NCBI RefSeq assembly: GCF_010183535.1
Contig: NC_071331.1
Span: 16,306,001-16,370,000 of the forward strand
Direction: 5' to 3'
DNA length: 64,000 bases
Source of the DNA: Caenorhabditis remanei
Lineage: Eukaryota; Nematoda; Chromadorea; Rhabditida; Rhabditidae
In this document: positions 35,694-45,602 of the stretch, piece after piece
Position numbering within the stretch: the first letter of the stretch is position 1
Layout: each line of letters opens with the position of its first letter
Notes under the pieces: generated by a model
Database searches by the model: none
What the model was told of the DNA's origin: nothing
The model's input: only the letters and a program-made list of their open reading frames with translations
Made by a program: the position numbers and the translations under genes

Positions 35694-38600
35694 TCAGTGA
35701 TGAGTTGAGCGTCGCCACTCTTGCAACTGCTGTAAATGAAAAATTTGTTTTAATCAGTGACCAAGAATACATACCTTTTCCGAAGACTCCATCGCTTCTT
35801 CCAACATTGCTAGATGTCCCGGTGCCAACGAATGCATCACTTCTCTGGTGTCGGGATTTCTCGTGAACACAGATACCCGTTCGTTCAAAACTTCCAACAT
35901 ACGGAGAATTTTTTCATTGTCAGCTTGTAAATCATAGTGTTGCATCGGTTGAGGAGTGGAACGGAAAGTAGGAGTCATATTGGCATTGTAGCCGGGTTGG
36001 GTAATTTCCGATCTCAAGCTTGGTGATGATGCTCTCTGGGATCCCAATCGATACTCATTTGCGGTTCTATAGCTTTGAGAAGATTCCATGCGATGGTTGT
36101 AGACCGATCCTTGTGGTGTAGCAAAGTTTTCATAATTCGACGATGACTGTGGTCTTTGATGAAAACCAACGCTTGAGGAACCTTGTCGATTTTGGTTATC
36201 CAATTCAAACTGGATTTGAGCTTGCTTTTTTTGACGGGAGATGTCGTCTTCTTTTTCAAGAGTTGAAGCTTTTTCTCCTAGCTGAAAAAATTGTGTTCTT
36301 GATTAAAAATATAAATTACTTACGTTCTTGATCTTGATGTCTTGTTGATTAAAGCTATAATGAGTCAATGTGCTGACAAGTTTAACCAATCTCCACGCAT
36401 ATGCCACCACCTCAGCGGTTTCTCTACAACTCGAGTCAATCAACATTGGAGGGATAAGGCACTTTTTGTAGACGCAATAGCCAACCATGGTATCCGAACC
36501 AGGCAAACCGCGATACTCCTCAATAACTCCAGCCGACGGTACAACCTGACCTGTCACATTTACAACCTGAAAGATGAGGATAGAGCATTTTGTGAGCTAT
36601 TAAAAAAGAACGAACGGTATCTTCCATCAAAACATTCCCGAAGTCTCCAGATGACAGGACAAAACGACCAGATTTCCTCGTGAAATCATTGAAAACGGGA
36701 TCTTGCTTGAACAAGTTGACATTAACCAGAACTTGGCACTCCTCATCTTTCACTATTGTTTCGTTCCGCTCGTTCACGAGTTCTATTATTTTCTGAAAAA
36801 TGGTTTCTTCCTTAGCTTTCTCAAGCTAACTGCACCAAATTCGAGTTCTTTTCTGAGAATTTCTTGTATCACCGGTTTTAATTTTCAAGCCGTTTCTTTC
36901 AGAAGGAATATAGTAGTTTTTCGGTGGCAATGACCGGTTTCATTTCAAACCGGAGTGTGAAAATGAACGGCCATTGCGGCCGGAAAACACGGTTTGACAA
37001 CTCTATTATTCTGATGAAAGACTCTGGCAAATAACTCACAATCACTTCGTAAGAAGCATGCAATGTTTCCTCCTGGATTTCGATCGGTTTGCACACGCAA
37101 CGGAACAAATTACCTAGTTTTATGAATGATGAATCGAAGTGTTTCCTTTAAAAACAACATTAACTTTAATGTGAAAAATAGAAATTTCTACCATCTAAGA
37201 ATACCGGCTCTTCTGAAATCATCAAGATAAACAACCATCATCTGTTTATGTCGGCTGACAATCATTCCAATTGAAGATATCAAATTATTGGAGTCGGTGG
37301 TAACTGAAGCAGTGTCCATTTCGGATGGAACAAAGCTGTGATTGTAATATCTGTAATGAACGCAGATTAAAAATATTAAAAATGATTCAGTATGAAGAAT
37401 ATTCATCCTGGAAAAGTAGGAAAGAAAGATCACAGAGGCTAGGGCGCGGTTCGGTTTGTTTTGTTCGCGAAAGCTATCTGTCAGACATCGATAAATATCA
37501 TCATTGGTAAAATTTGTATTGAATGAGATAGAAAAATATCTCGTTGGTGTTGGCACTAATCAAAAAGAAATTTTAGACATTTAAAACAATCTCTGTACGC
37601 TCAGTTGGCTTTTAAATAAAACATACTGTCTTTCAGATTCAAGATGATTGAAATCTGTTGGCCTGGGAGAATAATACTGTGATGACGATTGGCTGAAATT
37701 CTGATAGCTCTGCTGATACGGAATTCCATTATCAGAGCTTTCTTCATAAGAATTATCGTAGAAGTTTTGTCTTTGCGGGGTGTGATTTGGATGTTCGCAC
37801 GTCTGACAATCGTTTCTTGATTCCACATATTTCATCTTCTCCGGAGTCTTCAATGGATCTTGTGGGATTGAAGAAGAGTTGTTACAAAAATCTGCAAAAC
37901 AATGTTCAGTAATATGTGACATGTTTTCAAGTTTCAGTTCAGATACCTTTGCCCTTGTTGCAGTCGCTCAAATCTTCTTCACGGGAACGATTCGAGGAAT
38001 CAAGAGAAGAACGATCCAACCTCCTCGCCCTCCAACAAACCCTCTCCCACTCATCGAGTGTCTTATCGAATTTTTTATTAACCGCTTTGTATTCGTGGAT
38101 AGTTAATTTTCTATAGTTTTCTGGCTCCAGTCTCGTGAATTGTACATGTACATCTCTGAAAGCGAAATATTAATTCTTGTAATCACTTAAAAATCTTACT
38201 CGTTTTCGTATCCCAGATACAAATCGGTATTGCCTTGAACGAGTCCTAACAATCCATGTTTGTAGTATAGAAGATCATAATATTTTGCAACAGGTTTCAA
38301 TGTGAGCGTTCCTTCGACCTAAAAAGTTGATGATTCTTCAGTGGTTGAAGCGGTTGAGAGATTTTAATCATTTTCTATTAATTTTCAACTTATGTTGCTT
38401 TTTTACTCTTCTTAGAATCACGGCGGTTACAAAACAGAGCAACCTAGAAGACAACTCCCTATATATTTTACACTCAATCTTGCATTAATCATTTTTTCTA
38501 ATAATCTTTTAAACTTAATATTTTTTGAAGTTTCAACTGATAAAAGTTTTAGATAAACGAGTAGCTATCATACCACTATCTCTCCATTCACGAATTTCGT

Positions 38601-41600
38601 AGTACAGCCCAATGGATCGACAAAACTACTACATTTTGAGACAAAGAAATCCTCTCTGCCTTCTGGACCAATTGCTCTGAAAGGTTATTTATTAGACTTA
38701 CTCGAGCTTTATTAGACTTACTCGAGCTTAACACTAGCCCATTCAGATAGGTTGAGCATGACGCCCGTGCCGATAATCGATGGACGTACTCGCAGAGATG
38801 CGTCACCGACTGATGTGTATAATACTCCGAATAATTTTCCGTGTTGTTTATCAGAAACATACAGGGCTTTATAGAAATTCGGCAGCTATAAAAAACTATG
38901 AAAACTCAAAACAATTTCAAACGCACCGTAACACGTCTGGGCTTGAAGTTTCCTTTTTGCCCCTTTGGAATACCCACTGACTTCCACGAATTCTGGGGAG
39001 GTCGGGTTGATGCAATTCCACGACTTCGTGTCTCACTAGGGAAGGATCCCGAGTCGAGATGGAGTTAGGGGTCGAGACCTATATGGTTGGAAAGCTTGAG
39101 CTCTGAAACTTCCAAAACTTTTTCCAATTTTGCAGAACGCTTCTAGGAATTGAGAAAAATGAGCTCAAAGTTCAAGCTCTGACCTCCATTCTTAACCATA
39201 CAAATCGTTCGAATGGGAGGTGAGGGGGAACTACTTTCTTCACTCCCCTGATAATCAACGTTTTTCAACGGTTGGATGGTCGAGTGGGTAAGAGGTTCGG
39301 TTGGGGTGCAAGAGGTCTGGGTTCGGTTCCTATGGACGCTATAGTTTTTTTTCTTTTTTCTTTTTTGGATTTTCTTTTTTCTGGTAACAGATTTTATCTA
39401 TTTTGATACTTCGGGAAAAATTATGTTTGATCCTCCGTTTTTGATCAATGAAAATACACGAAAAAGCAATTTTCGCTGTCGAACCGCGATTTTTTTTGGG
39501 TATTTAAGCCAGATTTCTCTTATTTGTTATCATTATTCTTGCTTTTTTTTCAATTTTTTCCTACTATTCTCATGGACTTTCACGTTGTCAATGTTCTCCA
39601 TCTTCTGCTGAAGAAATTCGAGGGATATGGGGACATTCCTGCAAATCCAGAAATATCACGAAAAGAAGCGATGTTTGCCAATAGATTAGCTGGTGTCATT
39701 CTGGAAGCCGAAAATGGATCAATGGATATCGAAGAAGAGGATGTGGTCGAGATAGAAGAAGATGTTGATTGGGAAGCACCAGAGTTTGATGTAAGTTAAT
39801 ATGAATTTTCAATTAATTATCATCTTCACTATGTGTTTTCCAGGCGTTAGATAGTGATGATGTTTCTCCGAACCAAACCTTCCGATTCGGGGACAGATGG
39901 GTCAGCAAAGAAGATGTTGAGAAAGCCTTATCCTACTACAGGGACACTTCAAAAGGACATCGCACTGCGCAAGCAATGTTCACTCGCTTCCGTTGGCTTT
40001 CTACCAACTACCATCTCCAGAAGCTACGAGATATTGAGAACGAAGGCGCTTCATACAAAGGAGACAGATGTCGACTTCTTGCAATTCTTGCTGATCGTCT
40101 TTTTGAAGAAGTGAAGAATCGGCTAGATGAAGGCCTCACTCTTCACGACAGAGACTTGCGGTCATTGGCTCTTGATTTGAACAGAAAAGAGTTCAACATC
40201 GTCGGATTTCTTGCTAGTCATAAATGGATAACTCGTTGGAAATCGAGTAGGAGGTAAGTTCAGATTTGTTATCATCATTTCTATTGGTATATTTTCAGAA
40301 TTGTTTCTCGGCGGATCACAAAGTTTGTCACAAAGAGATGCTTGTTAAACCAGGATCAACTTGAGAAACAATCGAAGGAGTTTGTGAAGATTTCTCGACA
40401 AGAAATGTCCCAGTTCTCACCATCGATGATCCTAAATTGTGATCAGACAGGGATTCAAAAGGAACTCCACGGAGCCAGAAGCCTAGCTTTTGGAGGTGAA
40501 AAGGTAAGTCACAGTTAGAATATAAACTCCAAATAAAAAATGAACTTTTTCAGACTGTCGTACGTTCCGTTCAAGCCAAGTCTTCCCTCACTCACTCCTT
40601 CACATTCATGCCGGTTCTTTTCGCAGATGGAACGATGGGACCAAAGGCGTACATGGTTATATCAGAGCCTACTGGTCAATTCCCAAAATCCAAGCCTATT
40701 CCCCACACCCCAAACTTGGAAGTTCGAGCTGCTAAATCTCACATCATGACGAAGGAGTTGATGTGTGATTTCTTGACTACCTGTGTCTTCATCCCATCTC
40801 TTCCGAAGAAATTGTACATGCTTCTCGATTCTTGGCCACCATTCAAGGATCATGCAAAGATCAGAAGCTGCTTACCACCGGGAACTGATGTAACAATCAG
40901 GAACATACCACCACATTGTACGTCGATGATTCAACCACTAGACGTCTATTGGAATGGACCATGGAAGGTATGAAAAAGCAGAAATTCAGATTAAATCAAT
41001 TTATCATATTTTTCCAGGCCCTCCTGAAGAGATTCAATTCACACGCGGTTGCTTTCTACCCTGACTACGTCATCGCACAAAGAAACAACCAGATAACGAT
41101 GGTCTCGGTGCTTTTCCACCAAATTAGTTCAAAGAGATTCACAGATTTCACCCAATATTCTTGGAATAGAAGCGGTTACACAGACGTCTACACTCCATTC
41201 CAAAGCCCACTCGAATACTTGTGTAATGGAGTAGAGCTCGAAAACTGCGCAATCAATGGATGCGATAATGTATGTTTTCTTCACTGTGGGAGATGTGACG
41301 ATTATCTCTGTTTCTCTCACTTGGCCATCATAAACCCCCATTTGTGTCTGAATAGTTGAATATGCTTGATTGTTTTATGATGTTTCATTTAATAAAGTAG
41401 ACTTTTTCCATAGACTCTTCTGTTAAAAAACCATTACAAATCAAAAAATAGATAAAATCTGTTACCAGAAAAAAGAAAATCCAAAAAAGAAAAGAAAAAA
41501 AACTATAGCGTCCATAGGAACCGAACCCAGACCTCTTGCACCCCAACCGAACCTCTTACCCACTCGACCATCCAACCGTTGAAAAACGTTGATTATCAGG

Positions 41601-43803
41601 GGAGTGAAGAAAGTAGTTCCCCCTCACCTCCCATTCGAACGATTTGTATGGTTAAAATGGAGGTCAGAGCTTGAACTTTGAGCTCATTTTTCTCAATTCC
41701 TAGAAGCGTTCTGCAAAATTGGAAAACAGTTTTGGAAGTTTCAGAGCTCAAGCTTTCCCATATAGGTCTCGACCCGTAACTCCATCTCGACTCGGGATCC
41801 TTCCCTAGTCAGTAAAGATATTGTCTTCATAGTTATACATAGATTCAATGAACCTCGCGTTGGGATCGTTATCATCTTGTTTTAGAGGACTGACAGATAT
41901 AAAGATGGGCTTCAATTTGTCTTCGTTTTGACATCTGAATCTAGCTTTATCAGACTGAATATTCAGATTAAACAAAAAAAACAACCAACAGCTGAATAAA
42001 GGTGTTGTAAACCGCCATGTGCTTCAACGATGCATTCGATTCGGGAATTCTCACAAGACCATAAGAATCGGAGAATGCGACAGTTTTGTTATAAGAACCA
42101 TGCTTTTGATTAGATGAGAACATAACTCTGGCTGGTATCTGAATCATAAAAATATTCAATTGATATTCTGTGCGAGGATACCGATGTAGCGCCATTGACA
42201 ATTACAGAGTCGACGGGTTCCGTAAACCGGACTGTTCCTAGTTTTGGGTAAACTTTCCCATTTCCTTCTCTTTCAGATATGAATCTCAGTGTTCCGTATC
42301 GCCTAAAACAGTCGATTCACATGAGTTATAAATTCTGAACTTACTTCAAGTCGGTTTCTTCCATAACAATAGTCATAAGCTTCAGAAGATTAGTCTCGAA
42401 TCCAATAACTGCACCATTTTTATTGTCCAAAACAATGACACAATATTCTATATCATTTTTCTGAACCTCGTTTACGCCAACCGAACTCGTTGTCTGCGCC
42501 CTTTCAGAAAAGCTTGTTGGCATCCGGCCGAAGGAGCTGCAAATAAAAACAACTATTGTAATGATTCGTTGCTGCAAAAATGAACAGTAGAGTTAATAGT
42601 TTTGAGGACTATTTTCTAATTATAAAAACTCACAATGGTTTCGGTTTCGAATCACGAACATCTTTTCCCAAAGATGAAGCCTCTGTTGCTGGGTAATCCA
42701 TTGACGAACTGTCACATTGAACACTCGAATCTTCTCGTATTCCGTCTTGAACCATTTCAAACCGATCTTCTTGAAACGGAACTATCTCAGGCGACGTTTC
42801 ACCTGATCCATCGCTCTTCTGTGCAGACAAATCAATTGACTGACAATTTAACAGGGACATGCTGCTGGAACTGCTCAATTCAGTTTCTTCAGTTGATGTT
42901 GATGTTACATTTTCATTCGAAGCGTCATTGTTAACATCGATTAGAACATTTTTAGTGGTTTCCTGTTCCAGTGGTTCTTCAACGGGCATGGATCTTTCGG
43001 CTACAGTTAGTAGAGTTTCACGATTATAGCTAGTCAGACTCTCGGATCTGGCACTCGATTCGGTGTTTTCATTCATATGAACATGCGGTAATTCTATTTC
43101 CTGTTGATTGTTATCAACTTCATCGTCAGTTTCAGCCGGAGTCCTCTCATCAAACTCGTATAAATCGTTTAAAAACGCCTCGACATCTTCCGATTCAAGA
43201 AGTTCGTGAACTTTTGTCACTTTGAAAACAGGTTTTTCATTGTCTTTTGTTTCCAATACGTTTCTGTAAAAGAAGATGAACAACAATACATTTGTAAAAA
43301 TCAGCTTACAAGGATAACTCGACTTTATAGACAATGGCTCTATCCATTTTTTCGCTTAAATGATCTTCAATTTCGACATGACCAAAACCTCCTGCGTAGA
43401 CTTTCTTCTTTGAATATGTTGGATGCGTGTCCAAAAATGAGAAAGCTGCCCGAGTGGTTATCTGAAACTAGTTTGTACAGACAAATATTTGAAAGCATAG
43501 CTTACCAATAATTCATTGTTTTCAAAACGAACAGATGGATCGTCTTCAATGGTTATCCATTCTGGGTTTGAACCGGGAAAATACGTCTCATTGTTATAAT
43601 CGTGATCGCCGAAAGTGAGGCGTTGTCCTTGTTTCGCTCTTAAAAATCAGAACAATTTTAGCAACTAGAGTAACTACGAACATAAAATTGGGAGGTAGCT
43701 TCACATTGATTTTTGATTCAAGCGGCTCCGAAAAGCAAACTATGGTGTTTGTTGTTTCATCGACGGAGAGCACAATTGCTCTCACTTGTGTGTCTTCGGT
43801 CAT
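35694..43803 (-). CDS. rsd-2: RSD-2-like RNAi protein, coding exon interrupted by a transposon
   Basis: Long multi-exon gene directly upstream of dcp-2 on the same strand, matching the dcp-2/rsd-2 order in C. elegans. RSD-2 acts in systemic and transgenerational RNAi. The start at 43803 (MTEDTQVRAIVLSVDE) follows an acceptor. Repeated blocks of similar type occur (for example VEIEDHLSEKMDRAIVYKV, TVRFTEPVDSVIVNG and the regions near 38600 and 36500), separated by an acidic Ser/Thr-rich linker (42650-43260). The C-terminal exons end ELQEWRRSTHH-like at 35694-35696. A 2.77-kb Tc5-like transposon lies inside one coding exon at 39036-41808. Without it the exon reads through in frame (NIFTETRSRGI); with it the minus-strand frame meets TAG at the element edge. 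The allele in this assembly is probably null or truncated. The product name rests on synteny and general appearance. Confidence 0.7.
38691..38730 (-). repeat. 20-bp tandem duplication of a 5' splice site in rsd-2
   Basis: ATTAGACTTACTCGAGCTT(T/A) occurs twice head to tail. On the gene strand each unit contains CTCGA|GTAAGTC, so there are two identical donors 20 nt apart. The upstream donor keeps the frame into the next exon (AIGPEGRED). Use of the downstream donor adds 20 nt, and the frame meets TAA at once. Confidence 0.8.
39036..39404. repeat. Left terminal inverted repeat of the Tc5-like element
   Basis: About 369 bp, reverse-complement match to about 41445-41808 with few differences (for example ACCTATATGGTTGG versus ACCTATATGGG near the outer part). 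It carries a tRNA-like A box (39277-39288), B box (39320-39330) and T-run after 39346. Confidence 0.9.
39277..39353 (+). promoter_or_regulatory. tRNA-like internal pol III promoter in left TIR
   Basis: TGGTCGAGTGGG fits the A-box consensus TRGYNNARNNGG, and GGTTCGGTTCC fits the B box GGTTCNANNCC except for one G. The 31-nt gap between the boxes is within the normal tRNA range. The T-loop-like TTCGGTT is followed by a partial pairing stem. A run of eight Ts, the usual pol III terminator, follows within about 15 nt. No full cloverleaf with acceptor stem was found. I call this tRNA-derived and not a functional tRNA. Confidence 0.5.
39572..41359 (+). CDS. Tc5-like transposase (DDE, CENP-B/pogo-type fold)
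   Basis: Exons 39572-39790, 39844-40253, 40299-40503, 40554-40967 and 41018-41359 join in phase with canonical GT/AG ends. An acidic N-terminus leads to a helix-turn-helix/CENP-B-like DNA-binding region (EFNIVGFLASHKWITRW and following). The DDE domain shows a first Asp in LNCDQTGIQKE, a second in MLLDSWPPFKDH and a third acidic position in SMIQPLDVYWN, the motif set of the Tc4/Tc5/jerky group. A Cys/His-rich tail (CDNVCFLHCGRCDDYLC) may bind zinc. No frameshift or stop is seen, so the element could be autonomous. The start codon is the first Met in the exon that leads into conserved sequence; an earlier in-frame Met at 39524 is possible. Confidence 0.82.
41445..41808. repeat. Right terminal inverted repeat of the Tc5-like element
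   Basis: Inverted copy of 39036-39404. On the minus strand it carries the same A box (41559-41570), B box (about 41517-41527) and T-run. A tRNA-like transcript from this end would run inward, toward the transposase 3' end. Confidence 0.9.
41490..41570 (-). promoter_or_regulatory. tRNA-like internal pol III promoter in right TIR
   Basis: Inverted copy of the unit at 39277-39353, with A box, B box and a T-run on the minus strand. Conservation in both TIRs could come from the TIRs being kept alike, so it is not independent proof of function. Confidence 0.5.
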
Positions 43804-44250
43804 TTTGATTCCAATTCTGAAAAAAATTGTTCGATAAAAGGGAAGGGAAAGGTGAAAGCAAGTGAAAAAGAACGAGAATTCGTACTCGAGGGAGAAAAAA
43901 GAGAGGCGTCTCTCAAAAAATGAGAGAACAGCATCGTTCCTCTTTCCGTCTGCGCCTCTCTTGTGGCCTACACTACATGCCAGTCTGTGCAAAGCGTAGC
44001 GTGCTTGTCCAACCAACACGATGCCTAGAACATGTGGTTCCTCGAGCTTCTAGAATCGACACCAATGTGCGTTTTTTGTGTCAAATAAGAATTAACCAGA
44101 AGTTTCTGCGATCGACAGTGTCCATAAAAATTAGTGCACAATTGCAACTATAAATCAAAAGCGGTTTTTTGGTCAAACAGGAGATCAGGCTGTTTGAAAA
44201 AAAAATCTGCGTAATTAGAGTAATGGGTTCCCGGATATTAACGAAATTAG
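43804..44250. other. Promoter-side region of the rsd-2-like gene
   Basis: Noncoding DNA upstream of the rsd-2-like start. An acceptor (TTTTTTCAG) lies just before the ATG, suitable for SL trans-splicing. No other element is recognised. Confidence 0.4.
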
Positions 44251-44267
44251 ATTTTTCAACATGTTTG

Positions 44268-44303
44268 GCAAAATACTTTCTCCTGCAGGAGAAAGTATTT
44301 TGC
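44268..44303. repeat. Perfect 36-bp palindrome
   Basis: Each 18-nt half is the exact reverse complement of the other, beginning GCAAAATACTTTCTCCTG and centred on CTGCAG with no loop. It would extrude as a cruciform or form a perfect hairpin in RNA. It sits in intergenic repeat-rich DNA upstream of the rsd-2-like gene. Confidence 0.9.
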
Positions 44304-44439
44304 GAAAAATGACACAGAGGCAAGCAATTGATCATGAAGGTACAGTATTTCAAATGTCGCTGCAAGACCAGAGTTTTGAAAAACTGAATGTTTCATTGAA
44401 GTCTGCGAAACTGTTGAGAAAAATGTCGAAACATTTATG

Positions 44440-44626
44440 CAGACTTGCAAAATTCTGGGCCGGCCGGCCCGGCCCGGCCCGGATTTGAATTTTTGAACTT
44501 TTTTTTCTACAATTTTTTGTCCAAAAATGTATTTTCTGAAAATGTTTCATATTTTTCCTCAAGAAATTCTTTCCTCGAGAAATTTTGATTCCGGCCCGGC
44601 CCGGCCCGGCCCGTTGCAAGTCTACA
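44440..44626. repeat. Inverted repeat with GGCCC tandem arms
   Basis: GGCCCGGCCCGGCCCGG-type tracts at 44457-44482 and 44590-44613 lie as arms of an inverted repeat, with AGACTTGCAA outside the left arm and TTGCAAGTCT outside the right. The strongly GC-rich arms are unlike the AT-rich surroundings. A similar TTGCAAGTCTA edge also occurs at both ends of the F-box duplication (near 6340 and 8820), so this is a recurring repeat family. Confidence 0.75.
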
Positions 44627-44689
44627 TTTATGTAACCTTCTTATCTCGATGGAAGCCCTAAATTACAGTACCGGTCAAAAGGTATGTAA

Positions 44690-45080
44690 GTTGGCGTTTT
44701 TCAGTTGAGACTGACCAACTTTGAGGGTGTGTAATACTGATTGCCCCACCAAAAAAGTTTCTAATGGATTATACAGAGTAAAAGTCGAGCTTTATTTTTG
44801 CAGTTGACAACTTTTTTGTACATGCACTCCCTAGGGAGTTACGTTTCGACAACGTTATTTCTCCCTCAAATCCACCGATTTCAGTGTAAAATAGTGCGAT
44901 TTTTCAGCTGTCGTCTTAAAATGACAATAACTCTCTTGAGAGTGTCCGTACAAAATAGTTTTCAACTGCAAAAATATAGTTCTACTTTTACTCTGTATGA
45001 TTCATTAAAAATTGTTCTGGTGGGGCAATCTGTATTACCGTGAAACACTCTCAAAGTTGGTCAGTTTCAACTTGGTAAAA
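44690..45080. repeat. Imperfect palindromic MITE
   Basis: The left arm GACTGACCAACTTTGAGGGTG, then GATTGCCCCACCA pairs with the right arm TGGTGGGGCAATCTGTATTA, then CTCAAAGTTGGTCAGTTTC. Inner parts (ACTCTGTAT and ATACAGAGT) also pair. No coding is supported. The rest of 45081-45602 is AT-rich with nothing recognised. Confidence 0.75.
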
Positions 45081-45602
45081 AAAAAATTGTAAAAAACTGA
45101 TAAATTCATTATTGACCACTGGGAATTTCGCTATTTGATCGATTTTCAGACATGTTTTTATACAGAAATGCGAGTAGACTTCCGAAACGACTTGAAATGT
45201 ACCAAGAAAAGAACGAATTTGTTTATTTATATCGATACGCAGAGCGCCCTGAAGGAAGTTTTTTTATCGGCCATTTATGATCAATAAAATCGCTTTTCAT
45301 CATTTTAATACTTGAACGAATGAAATCATTATTTGCAAGTTACAGGGAAGGTATCGAAGAAAATGAAAAACACATATGATCATAGTTCTAAAAATAATTT
45401 TGAAATATAAATAGTTCGAGTTCGTTTGAAGCAAGAACAAGGTATATCCTAACTGACTTTGAGTTTTAATCTTGTTCTTAAACAAAAATATGAGTTTGTT
45501 TAATTACCTTGAAGGTTATTATAATTATGAAAGTTTATTAACGATAAAATAATGATAAACTCAAAATAAAAAGAAATATAAGAATTCTTGACTTTCCGTT
45601 GG

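Larger units (their letters stand above)
39033..41811. mobile_element. Tc5-like DNA transposon with TCA target duplication
   Basis: Element 39036-41808 (2,773 bp), starting CTAGGGAAGGATCCCGAG and ending with its complement. It is flanked by TCA at 39033-39035 and 41809-41811. The TNA duplication and CTAGGGAAGG-type ends fit the Tc4/Tc5 group. The terminal inverted repeats are about 365-370 bp (39036-39404 and about 41445-41808) and nearly identical, which indicates recent activity. One apparently intact transposase gene lies inside. It interrupts a coding exon of the rsd-2-like gene. Confidence 0.92.

Noticed and set aside
39277..39353. Functional tRNA gene in the transposon TIR
   Set aside because: A and B boxes fit, but I could not draw a complete cloverleaf with a paired acceptor stem and anticodon arm, so only a tRNA-like promoter is claimed.
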